The position numbers were made by a program, and so were the translations under genes. The notes under the pieces are model-generated. The model was given only the letters and a program-made list of their open reading frames with translations. It was not told where the DNA came from and did not search any database. A stretch of 64,000 nt of DNA. It comes from Streptomyces marincola. GTDB lineage: Bacteria > Actinomycetota > Actinomycetes > Streptomycetales > Streptomycetaceae. The DNA lies in assembly GCF_020410765.1 (NCBI RefSeq), contig NZ_CP084541.1, positions 5,820,001-5,884,000 of the forward strand. Reading direction: 5' to 3'. Below are positions 1 to 11,293 of the stretch, one piece after another; within the stretch, counting starts at the first letter, position 1, and each line of letters starts with the position of its first letter.

Positions 1-270
1 CTTGGCCGCCACCTGCGCCCGCATCCGGTGCTCAAGGTCGCCGTGGAACCTGGTGGTCGGCGCGCTCGTCGCGCCGCCGCGCACCTTGTGCAGGAACCCG
101 CGCCGCTCCAACTCGTCCAGGTCCCGGTGCACCGTCATGATGCTCACGCCGTAGCGCCGGGCCAGCGCGTCCACCCGGACGAACCCCGCCTCCGCCACCT
201 GCCTGCGCATCGCCACCCGCCGCAACTCCGGGTTGCGCCCCGCGCCTTCGGAGCCCATCGGATCGCTCAC
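1..270 (-). CDS. DeoR-family transcriptional regulator, N-terminal part (cut by window start)
   Basis: The 90 visible codons begin at GTG 270 (a second GTG lies one codon upstream and an ATG at 258). They encode the DNA-binding half of a DeoR-type sugar-metabolism repressor. Residues about 13-60 form the DeoR winged HTH: a helix rich in Arg/Gln, then RRYGVSIMTVHRDLDELERR, then the wing KVRGGA. The sugar-phosphate-binding domain expected downstream lies outside the window, so the effector cannot be guessed. The gene diverges from the secreted peptidase at 563 across about 290 bp. Confidence 0.85.
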   Translation of the reverse strand, partial: MSDPMGSEGAGRNPELRRVAMRRQVAEAGFVRVDALARRYGVSIMTVHRDLDELERRGFLHKVRGGATSAPTTRFHGDLEHRMRAQVAAK

Positions 271-437
271 CACGGCGCAAGCATGGCACGCCGGCCGTCC
301 GGCGCGCCGGTGCCGGAACGCCCTCGGCACGCGAACGGCACGCGGCGCGGCACCCGGCGGGTGCCTCTTCGCTCGCGGCACCGCTTCCGCCGGCGCGCCC
401 GCCGCCGCCCGACGGCCCGTCAGCACCGTCGCGTACG

Positions 438-451
438 CGGCCATATGGCCG
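438..451. promoter_or_regulatory. Perfect 14-bp palindrome, possible operator
   Basis: CGGCCATATGGCCG is a perfect palindrome in the 292-bp gap between the DeoR-type gene and the S37 peptidase gene. An AT step inside a GC-rich dyad suits a repressor site. Binding by the neighbouring DeoR protein is only inferred. Apart from this dyad and the ribosome binding site of the peptidase gene, I see nothing in 271-562. Confidence 0.3.
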
Positions 452-562
452 TTCGACCGGGGAGAAGCAGCAGTCGAACCACGCGTCCCGCGCGTTCAAC
501 TCGCCCACCACGACCAGTTGGTAGGTTCTGCGCCGTTCACCAATGCACATCGGGAGGACCAC

Positions 563-1897
563 ATGCGCCACCGCAAGAGATGTCTCGCCACCGCCGTCGC
601 GATCGCCGGGGCGTCCGCGTTCGTCGGCGGCCCCGCCCTGGCCGACACGGGCCCCGACGCGGCCGACATCCGGGACCGCGTGCTGGCCGTCCCGGGCATC
701 AGCCTGATCGAGGAGAAGCCCGCGGAGAACGGCGACCGCTTCTTCCTGCTGGAGTTCACCCAGCCCGTGGACCACCGCGACCCCGGCGGGGAGACGTTCC
801 AGCAGCGCGTCTCCCTGCTGCACACGGACGAGGAGCGGCCGACCGTCTTCTGGACCGGCGGCTACTGGATCAACACGCAGCCCGCCTACAGCGAGCCGAC
901 CCGCCTGCTCGACGGCAACGAGGTCGGCATGGAGCACCGCTTCTTCATGGAGTCCGTGCCCTCCGAGGACGACTGGAGCACGCTGGACATCTGGCAGGCC
1001 GCCAGCGACCAGCACCGCGTGCACGAGGCCCTCGACGACATCTACGCCGAGGAGTGGATCGCCTCCGGCCGCAGCAAGGGCGGCATGATGGCGACCTACT
1101 ACCGCTACTACTACCCGCAGGACACCGCGGGCGCCGTCGCCTACGTCGCGCCGAGCAACACCAACCGCGACGACACCAGGGCCTACGACGACTTCCTGAA
1201 CACCGTCGGCACCCCAGAGTGCCGCGCCGCGCTCGAAGACCTGGAACGCGAGGCCCTGCTGCGCCGCGACGAGATGGTCGGCCTGCACACCGCGTGGGCC
1301 GAGGAGAACGGGGCGACGTTCGAGACGGTCGGCAGCGCCGACGCGTCGTTCGAGTCCGGTCCCGCCATGCTGCGCTGGGCCTTCTGGCAGACCGCGACGA
1401 CGGCCGACTGCGCCGACATCCCCGAGACCACCGCGTCCACGCAGGAGATCTACGACTACCTGGCCGCGACCACCGGCTTCGGCAGCGACCAGGAGCTGAG
1501 CGCCTCGGCCCCGTACTACTACCAGGCCGCGACGCAGCTGGGGAACCCGGTCTACTCCATCGACCACATCGACGACCTGGTGCGGTACCCGGAGCAGCTG
1601 TACTCGGCGGCGTTCGTGCCCGACCACATCGAGCTGCCCGAGTTCGACAACCGCGAGATCATCTCGATCGACCGCTGGGTGCGCGCGAAGGGCTCGCACC
1701 TGCTCTTCGTCAACGGTGAGAACGACCCCTGGGGCGCCAAGCCGTTCACGGTCGGCCCGGGCGACAGGGACGCCTACGTGCTGACCGCGCCGGACGCCAA
1801 CCACGTGCAGACCTCCATCGGCGCGCTCGCCCCGGACGACCGCGAGCTGGCCACCGGCGAGCTGCGCGAGTGGGCCGGGCTCGGCGCCGAGGGCTGA
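563..1897 (+). CDS. Secreted S37-family peptidase (PS-10 tripeptidyl aminopeptidase type)
   Basis: This 444-residue exported serine peptidase belongs to family S37, known from Streptomyces PS-10 peptidase, which removes short peptides from protein N termini. A Sec signal peptide covers residues 1-27 (MRHRKR, hydrophobic core, ALA before Asp28). The alpha/beta-hydrolase nucleophile elbow is GRSKG with Ser171, and the Asn-Gly-Glu-Asn-Asp-Pro-Trp segment near residue 390 holds the likely catalytic Asp. ATG 563 was chosen because GGGAGG lies 7-8 nt upstream and the signal peptide begins there; the open frame extends further upstream without one. It probably works with the other exported peptidases of the window in extracellular protein feeding. 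Confidence 0.85.
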   Translation: MRHRKRCLATAVAIAGASAFVGGPALADTGPDAADIRDRVLAVPGISLIEEKPAENGDRFFLLEFTQPVDHRDPGGETFQQRVSLLHTDEERPTVFWTGGYWINTQPAYSEPTRLLDGNEVGMEHRFFMESVPSEDDWSTLDIWQAASDQHRVHEALDDIYAEEWIASGRSKGGMMATYYRYYYPQDTAGAVAYVAPSNTNRDDTRAYDDFLNTVGTPECRAALEDLEREALLRRDEMVGLHTAWAEENGATFETVGSADASFESGPAMLRWAFWQTATTADCADIPETTASTQEIYDYLAATTGFGSDQELSASAPYYYQAATQLGNPVYSIDHIDDLVRYPEQLYSAAFVPDHIELPEFDNREIISIDRWVRAKGSHLLFVNGENDPWGAKPFTVGPGDRDAYVLTAPDANHVQTSIGALAPDDRELATGELREWAGLGAEG

Positions 1898-1934
1898 CCG
1901 GGGCGGGCACCGCCCCGACGCGCCCCGCGCACCG

Positions 1935-1978
1935 CGGGGGCCGGGCGGCACGTGCGCACGCGTGCCACCCGGCCCCCG
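1935..1978. terminator. Bidirectional terminator hairpin
   Basis: Arms 1935-1952 and 1961-1978 pair at 17 of 18 positions around an 8-nt loop. It lies between the convergent S37 peptidase gene and the first kinase gene and can serve both. Confidence 0.75.
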
Positions 1979-1999
1979 CCGCCGTCCTGGAACGGGCCC

Positions 2000-3535
2000 T
2001 CAGGGCCCGGTGATCTCAAGCCGGTCGATCAGCTCCTCGTACAGCTCCTCGCCGTACCGCATCGCGTTGCCCTCCTCGCCCGGCATGAGGAGCTGGACCC
2101 GCCACATCATGCTCTCCTCCTCGATGCCGTAGAAGAGCGCCATGCGCCGCTGGGCCGGCAACGGCCCGTCGTAGTCGGACGCGTGGGTCGTGACCACCAT
2201 CTCCGCGGCCTCGCCGCCCTGGAACTCCGCCTCCGCGTGGTCGCCTTCGACCTCGTCGTACCTGCTGTCCTCCTGATATTCGCCGAGCTGCGCGCCGGCC
2301 GCCTGCAACGCGCCGCGCGTCTCCTCGCGCCGCAGCCAGATGTCGATGGTGTAGATGCCGTCGGGCGACGTGAAGACGAGATGGTCCTCGTCGTCCTCGT
2401 CGACGGTGCGGGTGTACCCCTCGGGCACGGAGACCGCCATGTGGAACCGGTCCTCCGCCCGCTCCTCCCAGAGGATCTCCTCCTCGTCGCCGCCCGAGGG
2501 CCACAGCACGACGAGGAGCGTGGCCACCAGCGCCAGGCAGAGCCCCGCGGCGACGAGCGCGAGCGGCTTCCGCCGGTTTGCGGGTCCGTCCGGCGGCGCG
2601 GTGACGACGTGCGTGGGCGGCAGCGGCGGCGGGTCGGCCACCGCGCGGAGCGCGCGGCGGACCTCGGCGGCGTCCGGGCGGGCCGCGGGCGCCTTGTCCA
2701 GCAGGCGCAGGATCAGGTCGCCCAGCGGTCCCGCGCCCCGCACGGGCCGTTGCGGCTCGGCGGACATCACGGCCTGGAAGGTGGCGGCCGCGGTGTTCCG
2801 GCGGAACGGCGACACCCCCTCGACCGCCACGTACATGAGCACTCCGAGCGCCCACAGGTCCGAGTGCGGCCCCGGCCGCTGGCCGAGCGCCTGCTCGGGA
2901 GCCATGAACTCGGGCGAGCCGATCAGCGAACCGGTGTCGGTCAGGCCCTGCTCGCCCTCGACCCGGGCGATGCCGAAGTCCGTCAGCACCACCCGGCCGT
3001 CCTTGCTGAGCAGGACGTTGGCGGGCTTCACGTCCCGGTGCGTCACGCCCGCCTCGTGCGCCGCGACCAGGCCGTCGAGCACGGCGAGCCCGATCCTGGC
3101 GACCTCGCGCACGTCGAGCGTGCCGGTTTCGAGCACGTCGGCGAGGGATTCCCCGTGCACCAGCTCCATCACCAGCCAGGGCCGGCCGTCCTCGACGACG
3201 ACATCGTGGAACGTGATCACCGAGGCGTGCGTGATGCGTGCCGCGGCGCGCGCCTCCCGCTGCATGCGCTCGTGCAGCGTCGCGCGCTGGCGTTCTGGCA
3301 CGGTGTCGGGGATGCGGGGCTCCTTGACCGCGATCTCCCGGTCCATCAGCTCGTCGTGCGCCCGCCAGACCGTGCCCATGCCGCCGTGGCCGAGCCGCCG
3401 CGTCAACCGGTACCGGCCGCCGAGCAGCCGTCCTTCGGCGGGAGAGGCCGACGCACCGCCCGGCGCGGGCGGCCTCGCCGGCGCCGGCAGGGAGTAGCTG
3501 GTGGTGTCGTCGTCCTGGATGCCCTCACGTGCCAT
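2000..3535 (-). CDS. Membrane Ser/Thr protein kinase (PknB/Hanks type) with unknown ectodomain
   Basis: The 511-residue protein has a proline-rich leader, a Hanks kinase domain at about 41-300, one transmembrane helix at about 324-345 and an acidic extracellular domain of about 165 residues. All catalytic elements are present: glycine loop GHGGMG, Lys71, HRDVKPAN with Asp168, and DFG with Asp186. The ectodomain has no PASTA repeats and I do not recognise it, so the signal is unknown. ATG 3535 was chosen because the longer frame adds only a compositionally poor extension. The gene diverges from a second kinase gene 182 bp away, and the two kinase domains are clearly related, suggesting duplication followed by exchange of sensor domains. 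Confidence 0.9.
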   Translation of the reverse strand: MAREGIQDDDTTSYSLPAPARPPAPGGASASPAEGRLLGGRYRLTRRLGHGGMGTVWRAHDELMDREIAVKEPRIPDTVPERQRATLHERMQREARAAARITHASVITFHDVVVEDGRPWLVMELVHGESLADVLETGTLDVREVARIGLAVLDGLVAAHEAGVTHRDVKPANVLLSKDGRVVLTDFGIARVEGEQGLTDTGSLIGSPEFMAPEQALGQRPGPHSDLWALGVLMYVAVEGVSPFRRNTAAATFQAVMSAEPQRPVRGAGPLGDLILRLLDKAPAARPDAAEVRRALRAVADPPPLPPTHVVTAPPDGPANRRKPLALVAAGLCLALVATLLVVLWPSGGDEEEILWEERAEDRFHMAVSVPEGYTRTVDEDDEDHLVFTSPDGIYTIDIWLRREETRGALQAAGAQLGEYQEDSRYDEVEGDHAEAEFQGGEAAEMVVTTHASDYDGPLPAQRRMALFYGIEEESMMWRVQLLMPGEEGNAMRYGEELYEELIDRLEITGP

Positions 3536-3647
3536 GGCCCCGACCTTATGGACCGGCTGGGGAGCGGACCAGTTGGGGTGCTGTTCGGATACACAGTCGT
3601 GACGGGCGCGGAACGGGCATGTGCGGGTCACGGCTCGTGCCGTCGTG

Positions 3648-3677
3648 GTGACCCGGACTCGCGCCGTGTCCTACGCT
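3648..3677 (+). promoter_or_regulatory. Candidate promoter for the P-domain kinase
   Basis: GTGACC at 3648-3653 and TACGCT at 3672-3677 are 18 nt apart and resemble the vegetative -35/-10 pattern of Streptomyces. They precede the kinase start at 3718 by about 40 nt. The assignment is by eye. Confidence 0.35.
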
Positions 3678-3717
3678 GTTCACCTGGTCATCGTTCAACC
3701 ACACGGGGGTGTTGAGC

Positions 3718-5556
<1,839 letters not shown>

Positions 5557-5646
5557 CCCCGGCCTTCCCGCGTTCGCCGAGAGGCGCCCCGAGTCGCCCC
5601 TCGACGAACGGCGGGCGGGTACCCCCGGCCGGGCCGGGAGCCCCGC

Positions 5647-5672
5647 CCCGGCCCCGCCAGGGTGGGGCCGGG
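5647..5672. terminator. Terminator hairpin between convergent kinase and protease genes
   Basis: CCCGGCCCC at 5647-5655 pairs perfectly with 5664-5672 around an 8-nt loop. It sits between the kinase stop at 5556 and the protease stop at 5732. Confidence 0.6.
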
Positions 5673-5731
5673 CCGACCCGCCCGCCGCGGCGGACCGCCG
5701 GTGAGGCCGACGGCCCGCCACGACCCGGCTG

Positions 5732-8700
5732 TCAGGCGGTCCGGTACGCGTCGATGATCGTCTGCTCCGTGGTGTTGCCCTCCCGGTCGGTCAGCTCGGC
5801 GTGGAACGACACCGAACCGCCGGCCGCCGGATTCGCCACCGATATCGCGCCATCGGTGACCGGCGCCTCCTGCCAGGTCGCGCCGCCGTCGTCGGAGACC
5901 CGGACCGTCAGGGACGCGGGGCCGTCCTCGGCCGCCGTGCCCTCCACGGTCACCGGAACGCGTATCTCCTCACCGGCCGGCGCCGTGCTGTCGGACGCCA
6001 GCTCCGGGGAGAAGCGCACGAGCGAGACCGGTATCGAGCGCACCGCGCCGTCGGGGTCGGGGGCCGAGGTGAACCCGAACGTCGCCGATATCTCCGTGCT
6101 CACCCCGGCGTCGGGGCGCAGGGCCGTCGTGGTCAGCTCGTAGCGGCCCTCGGCCGAAGGCACCTCGAAGCTGCCCCAGCCCCGGAGGAAGTCGTCCTGG
6201 GTGTGGATCACCTCTCCCTCGTAGGACAAGGTGGTCGTGCCGTGGCCGCCGGAGATGTGGCCGTAGTGCGCGGAACCGTCCGACACGGTCGTCAGGAAGG
6301 CGTCGATCCGGTTGTCCACCCGTGCCAGAGCGCCCTCGCCCGGCGGCATCGGGGCGAACACCCCGACCCCCATGCTGTCGCGGTAGGTGTCGCCCGCGGT
6401 GAACTCCTGCCCGGATGCGGTGAACGAGCCCTGCTCGCCCGGGCCGGCGAAGTTCAGGGTGTACGACCAGGTCCCGCCGGTCACATACAGCGTGACGTCG
6501 GCCGGCAGGTCGCGTTCCGGTCCCGTCCCGCCGCGTCGGCCGCCCGCGACCTGGAGCCATCCCGTGGTGTCCTCGGTGGGCGCGCCCAGGGTCAGCCGCA
6601 CCTCGGCCAGCTCATCGCGCGTGAACCGCTGCTCGTGGCCCGTGAAGTAGGTGCCCGTCCGCTCGACCATCGTGTGGTACTCGGTGTCGCCGGCCGCCCA
6701 GGACGTCTGGTGGGTGGCGACCAGTTCGCCCTCCGGCAGCGCGGGCCCCAGGTGCTGGGTGAGGAGCACGGTGCCGTCCAACGCCTCCCAACCGCTGTTG
6801 GCGTTGAGGGCCGGCAGCGCGATGTTGTTCATGGCGTAGAACGGCTCGGCGTTCTCGTCGGCCACCGACAGCTCGACCTCCTCGGCCTCCCGGGCGTCGA
6901 CCGTCACGGTGGTGTCCTCGTCCAGGGTGGGCAGGACGACGGTGTGCCGGGCGGACCAGCCCTCGCCCTGCATGGAGGACAGCAGCAGGTAGTCGCCGCC
7001 GTCGGGCAGCCGCATGACGTGCGAGCCGCCCTCGACGGAGAGGTAGGTCGACGCGCCGGTGGTGCGGTCGATCAGCGTCCCGGACCAGTGCGCCGGGGCC
7101 GAGCCGTCCACCTCGACGGCCTCGATGGTCAGGGCGTGGGACTCGCCGTTCAGCTCGATCGCGCCGGCGGTGCCCACCGTGTGCCCGTCGCCCGAGGCCG
7201 TCACGAACATGCTGTAGGCGCCCGTGGGCGTGTCGGTGCCGAAGGCCGTGTCGGCCGTCGCGTCGACGGTGGCGGTGCCGCCGGCGGGCACGGTGACCGC
7301 GTCGGCGCCGAGCCGGAAGGTGCCCTCGGGGGCGGGGCCGCCGTCGGGACCCACCGCGGTCAGCGAGAGGTCCAGCGTGACGTCCTCGGTGCCGAGGTTG
7401 CGGTACGTCAGCTCCCGCGTGACCGGCTCGTTGTCCGCGTGCGGCCACTCCTGCGCGCCGAAGCTGAGGGACACCGGCTCGGCCACGACCGTCTGCTCGA
7501 TCGCCGCGGCCACGTCCGTGCGCCCCGCGCCCTGCTGGTACGCGCTGTACCCCGCGACGGGACCGGCCGAGGCCACGAGCGCGGCCTTCAGGCGCTCCCC
7601 GCTCCAGTCCGGGTGCTGCTGCGCGAGCAGCGCGGCAGCACCCGCGACGTGCGGCGCGGCCATCGAGGTGCCCGACAGGTGCATGTAGCCCTCGCCGACC
7701 GGCTCCCTGCCGTCCGCGAGCCAGCTGCCCTCGGCCGCCGCCGCGGCGATGTCCACACCGGGCGCCGTCAGGTCGGGCTTCAGCGCCGCGTCGTCCACGC
7801 GCGGGCCGATCGAGGAGTTTCCGGCCAGGGCGTCGTCCTTGTCCACCGAGCCCACCGTCAGCGCCGCGTCCGCCGTGCCGGGCGAGCCGAGGGTGCCGGG
7901 CTCGGGGCCCAGGTTGCCCGCGGAGAGGACGAACAGGACGTCGGTCTCCGCCGACAGCCGGTCGATCGCCTCCTCCAGCGGATCGACGCCCGGCGTGTCG
8001 CTGCTGCCCAGGCTCATGTTGACGATGTCGGCGCCCTGCTCGACGGCCCACTCCATGCCGGCGATGATCTGGGAGTCCATGCCGCCGCCGAAGTCGTCGA
8101 GCACCTTGCCGTTGAGCAGGGAGACGCCCGGGGCCACCCCGGTGTACGCGCCGCGCGCGCCGGCCGCGATCGACGCGACGTGCGTGCCGTGGCCGTAGCG
8201 GTCCTCGGTGCCCTCGTCGTCGCTGAAGTTGGCCGCGGCGACGACCTTCCCCTCGTCCAGGTCGGGGTGCGTCGTGTCGATTCCGCTGTCCAGGATCGCG
8301 ATGGTCACGCCGGCGCCGTCGAATCCCGCGTCCCACGCGGCCGGTGCCCCGATCTGCGGCACGCTGCGGTCGAGCGACGCGGTCCTGACGCTGTCGAGCG
8401 AAAGGGATGTGGCCCCGGCGGACAGGGTGCGCGGTCCGGTCAGCGACGCCCACCACCCGGCCGCGCCCTCGGGGGAGACCGTCAGCGCCTCGGCGCCGAT
8501 GCTCTCCAACTCGGCGCGCACCCGCACGCCGTCGTCCGCGAACAGCCGGGCGGGCCGTTCGCCCTCGTAGGAGGCGATCACGGGGATGCCGTCCCCGGCC
8601 AGGCGGGCGTACTCCGGCCGGCTCAGCTCCGCGACGTCGAACAGCCGGAGGTCGACGAGCCCTTGGGCGATCAGCGGGCGCGCGTCCGCGGGGACGACGA

Positions 8701-9046
8701 ACGTGCCCTCGCTCGTCCCGGTCACCTCGACCGGTATGTCCTCGCGGCCCTGACCCCGCTCGACGCCGAGTACGGCGCCTGAGGCGTCGAGCGTGACCCG
8801 GTCACCGGTGATGAGGGTGATCTCGTGGGCCGCGCCCCGCGCCAGGTCCTGCCCGTCGGCGCCGGGCGCCGGAGCGCCGGGCGGGTCGGCGGCGGCCGGT
8901 GCGGCCAGCAGCGGGCCCCCGGCCATGGCCAGGGCGATGGCGACGGCCGCGGCGGGTCTCCTGTGCCGGTGGCGCGTACGGCGTTCGCCGCCCGCCGGAT
9001 GACGTGGGGGTGTGTGACCCCGTGTGTACTCAGAGTTCTCTCGCAC
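5732..9046 (-). CDS. Secreted subtilisin-like (S8) serine protease, 1104 aa
   Basis: This large exported subtilase has a basic N-terminal region followed by a signal peptide ending about residue 53 and a propeptide up to about 225. The S8 domain at about 230-515 carries Asp253 (ILDSGID), His286 (GHGTHVA), oxyanion Asn378 (SAGN) and Ser461 (GTSMAAPHVAG). The remaining 550 or so residues are beta-rich modules with no P-domain. The only in-frame start that includes the signal peptide is GTG 9046. It lies 6 nt after a TACGCT box on the minus strand (9058-9053), so the message may be leaderless. The role is probably extracellular protein degradation; the neighbouring kinase, however, carries P-domains of the kind usually fused to S8 enzymes. 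Confidence 0.92.
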   Translation of the reverse strand: MRENSEYTRGHTPPRHPAGGERRTRHRHRRPAAAVAIALAMAGGPLLAAPAAADPPGAPAPGADGQDLARGAAHEITLITGDRVTLDASGAVLGVERGQGREDIPVEVTGTSEGTFVVPADARPLIAQGLVDLRLFDVAELSRPEYARLAGDGIPVIASYEGERPARLFADDGVRVRAELESIGAEALTVSPEGAAGWWASLTGPRTLSAGATSLSLDSVRTASLDRSVPQIGAPAAWDAGFDGAGVTIAILDSGIDTTHPDLDEGKVVAAANFSDDEGTEDRYGHGTHVASIAAGARGAYTGVAPGVSLLNGKVLDDFGGGMDSQIIAGMEWAVEQGADIVNMSLGSSDTPGVDPLEEAIDRLSAETDVLFVLSAGNLGPEPGTLGSPGTADAALTVGSVDKDDALAGNSSIGPRVDDAALKPDLTAPGVDIAAAAAEGSWLADGREPVGEGYMHLSGTSMAAPHVAGAAALLAQQHPDWSGERLKAALVASAGPVAGYSAYQQGAGRTDVAAAIEQTVVAEPVSLSFGAQEWPHADNEPVTRELTYRNLGTEDVTLDLSLTAVGPDGGPAPEGTFRLGADAVTVPAGGTATVDATADTAFGTDTPTGAYSMFVTASGDGHTVGTAGAIELNGESHALTIEAVEVDGSAPAHWSGTLIDRTTGASTYLSVEGGSHVMRLPDGGDYLLLSSMQGEGWSARHTVVLPTLDEDTTVTVDAREAEEVELSVADENAEPFYAMNNIALPALNANSGWEALDGTVLLTQHLGPALPEGELVATHQTSWAAGDTEYHTMVERTGTYFTGHEQRFTRDELAEVRLTLGAPTEDTTGWLQVAGGRRGGTGPERDLPADVTLYVTGGTWSYTLNFAGPGEQGSFTASGQEFTAGDTYRDSMGVGVFAPMPPGEGALARVDNRIDAFLTTVSDGSAHYGHISGGHGTTTLSYEGEVIHTQDDFLRGWGSFEVPSAEGRYELTTTALRPDAGVSTEISATFGFTSAPDPDGAVRSIPVSLVRFSPELASDSTAPAGEEIRVPVTVEGTAAEDGPASLTVRVSDDGGATWQEAPVTDGAISVANPAAGGSVSFHAELTDREGNTTEQTIIDAYRTA

Positions 9047-9465
9047 ACCGGGAGCGTACGTGCCCCACTCGAATTTGTGTGCGGCGGCAAATAGCTTTCG
9101 TTTTCGTTGCCCCGGAACCAGCCGAATTCACCGCTCCCGCGATGGCGCGAACCTCCTCCGCCGACGGCGTACCGATCCCTTGTCCGCCTGGTCACCCGGC
9201 AGTTGGCCGGCAGAGAAAGTGGCCGAAATCCGACGGCGCACAAGGCCCGCGAGGCGCCATCGCCCGTCGCGCGGGCGAACAGCGCGCGCCCGTTCCGACC
9301 CTTCTGTCCCCCGTGCGCCGCCCGCCGCGCGGCCCGTGCAGACTGGGACGAACTCGCACCTTTGAGCGACTGCCTCCCGGGGGAGAAGCAGCAGGGGCCG
9401 GTGGTCGTCGGACGTGCCGGACACGCCCAAACCGTGCCCGTTGCTTCACGAGAAAGGTTTCTGCC
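9047..9465. other. Divergent intergenic region, protease / ABC exporter
   Basis: These 419 bp separate two divergent genes and must hold both promoters. A -10-like TACGCT on the minus strand abuts the protease start, and AAAGG at 9453-9457 is the ribosome binding site of the exporter gene. I see no convincing small gene or strong dyad in the rest. Confidence 0.5.
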
Positions 9466-11232
9466 GTGGCATCGCCGGAAGGTCCACTGGACCACCGATA
9501 CCGAGGCGAACATCCCGTCCGCACTCTCGCCTACCTCTTCCGCCCGCACCGCTGGCGGCTGGCCGCAGCCTGTCTCGTCTTCACGGTCAAGCACAGCCCG
9601 GTCTGGCTGCTGCCGCTGGTCACCGCCGCCATCGTGGACACGGTGGTGCTGCATCTGCCGCTCAGCCAGCTGTGGATGAGCGCCGGGCTCATCGCGGTCA
9701 TCCTGGCCGCCAACACGCCGCTGCACCTGCTGTGGGTCCGCCTCATGCACGGCAGCGTCCGCCGCACGGGGACGACGATGCGTTCCGCGCTGTGCACGCG
9801 CATGCAGCAACTCTCCATCGGCTACCACTCGCGCGTCAGCGCCGGCGTCCTCCAGACCAAGGTCGTGCGCGACGTGGAGACCGTCGAGCAGATGGTGCAG
9901 CAGACCTCGGAAACCGGCCTGGGCGCCGTCACGGTGCTGGCCGGCGGCCTGATCATCATCGGGGTGCGGACGCCCGAGTTCCTGCCCGTCTTCCTGCTCG
10001 TGGTGCCCGTCGCCTCGATCCTGATCTTCCGGCTGCGCAGCCGGTTGCGCACGCACAACGAGCACTTCCGCCAGGAGGTCGAGCACCTCTCCTCCCGCGT
10101 CAGCGAGATGACCCGCCTCATCTCCATCACCCGCGCCCACGGCCTCGAACGCGACGCGCTGCGCCGGATGGACGGCACGCTGCGGCGCGTTCTCGACTCG
10201 GGCCGGCGCCTCGACCTGCTCAACGGCCGCTTCGCCTCCCTCGCCTGGGTCTTCCTGAACGCGCTCGGCATCGCCTTCCTCACCGCTGCGGCGCTGATCG
10301 CGTACTACGAGGTGTGGCCGATCACCGCCGGCGACGTCGTCATGCTCAGCGCGTTCCTCACCACGCTCACCAACTCCACGACGACCCTGATGGGCCTGAC
10401 CCCCGTCATCACCAAGGGACTCGAATCCGTCCGCTCCATCGGCGAGGTGCTCCAGGCCCCCGAACTCGAACACAACGAGGGCAAGGACCAGGTCGAGCAG
10501 GTGCGCGGCGCCGTGGACTTCCGGCAGGTCGGCTACGCCTACGAGGACGCGGAGGCGCCCGCGGTGCGGGACTTCACGCTGTCCGTCCGGCCGGGCGAGA
10601 CGGTCGCGCTCGTGGGCGCTTCGGGTGCGGGCAAGTCGACCGTGCTCAACCTCGTCATCGGCTTCATCCGCCCCACCTCGGGCCGCATCCTGCTCGACGG
10701 CCGCGACATGACCGAACTCGACCTGCGCACCTACCGGCACTTCGTGTCCGTGGTGCCGCAGGAGTCGATCCTGTTCGAGGGCACCGTGCGGCAGAACGTG
10801 GCCTACGGGATGGAGGGCGCGGACGAGGAGACCGTGCGCCAGGCGCTCGTGGACGCCAACGCGCTGGAGTTCGTCGAACGCCTGCCGCAGGGGCTCGACA
10901 CGCTCGTCGGCGACAACGGCGCCCGGCTCTCTGGCGGGCAGCGGCAGCGGCTCGCGATCGCCAGGGCCCTGATCCGCGACCCTCGCATCCTGATCCTCGA
11001 CGAGGCCACCTCGGCCCTCGACACCCGCTCCGAGGCGCTGGTGCAGCAGGCGCTGAACCGGCTGGTGCACGGGCGCACGACGTTCGTCGTCGCACACCGC
11101 CTGTCCACCATCCGCAACGCCGACCGCATCGTGGTCATGCAGGACGGGCAGATCCAGGAGATCGGCTCGCACGACGAACTGCTCCGGCGCGAAGGCGCCT
11201 ACACCCGCCTCCAGAGCCCGCAGCTCACCTGA
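9466..11232 (+). CDS. ABC exporter half-transporter (fused membrane and ATPase domains)
   Basis: The 588-residue protein has six membrane segments in the first 320 residues and a nucleotide-binding domain after about 350: Walker A GASGAGKST near 384-392, signature LSGGQRQR near 487, Walker B ILILDEAT near 512 and a switch His in VVAHRLST. This is the MsbA/MdlB-type arrangement of homodimeric or heterodimeric lipid, drug and peptide exporters. No partner half-transporter is adjacent, so a homodimer is likely. GTG 9466 was chosen because AAAGG lies 8 nt upstream; the open frame runs further back through non-coding sequence. The substrate cannot be read from the sequence. Confidence 0.88.
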   Translation: MASPEGPLDHRYRGEHPVRTLAYLFRPHRWRLAAACLVFTVKHSPVWLLPLVTAAIVDTVVLHLPLSQLWMSAGLIAVILAANTPLHLLWVRLMHGSVRRTGTTMRSALCTRMQQLSIGYHSRVSAGVLQTKVVRDVETVEQMVQQTSETGLGAVTVLAGGLIIIGVRTPEFLPVFLLVVPVASILIFRLRSRLRTHNEHFRQEVEHLSSRVSEMTRLISITRAHGLERDALRRMDGTLRRVLDSGRRLDLLNGRFASLAWVFLNALGIAFLTAAALIAYYEVWPITAGDVVMLSAFLTTLTNSTTTLMGLTPVITKGLESVRSIGEVLQAPELEHNEGKDQVEQVRGAVDFRQVGYAYEDAEAPAVRDFTLSVRPGETVALVGASGAGKSTVLNLVIGFIRPTSGRILLDGRDMTELDLRTYRHFVSVVPQESILFEGTVRQNVAYGMEGADEETVRQALVDANALEFVERLPQGLDTLVGDNGARLSGGQRQRLAIARALIRDPRILILDEATSALDTRSEALVQQALNRLVHGRTTFVVAHRLSTIRNADRIVVMQDGQIQEIGSHDELLRREGAYTRLQSPQLT

Positions 11233-11243
11233 CGCCGCGCCGT

Positions 11244-11281
11244 CCGCCGCCGTCGCCCCACCGCCGTGGCGACGCCGGCGG
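11244..11281. terminator. Terminator hairpin, ABC exporter / cutA
   Basis: Arms 11244-11257 and 11268-11281 pair at 13 of 14 positions around a 10-nt loop, between two convergent genes. Confidence 0.6.
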
Positions 11282-11293
11282 TCCCGCGCCGGG

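Noticed and set aside
1952..3715. 587-codon frame antisense to the first kinase gene
   Set aside because: It is composition-driven; the minus strand encodes an unmistakable kinase.
5801..8782. 993-codon open frame antisense to the subtilase gene
   Set aside because: It is the mirror of a high-GC gene, rich in Arg/Gly/Val, with no domain; the opposite strand has a complete catalytic triad.
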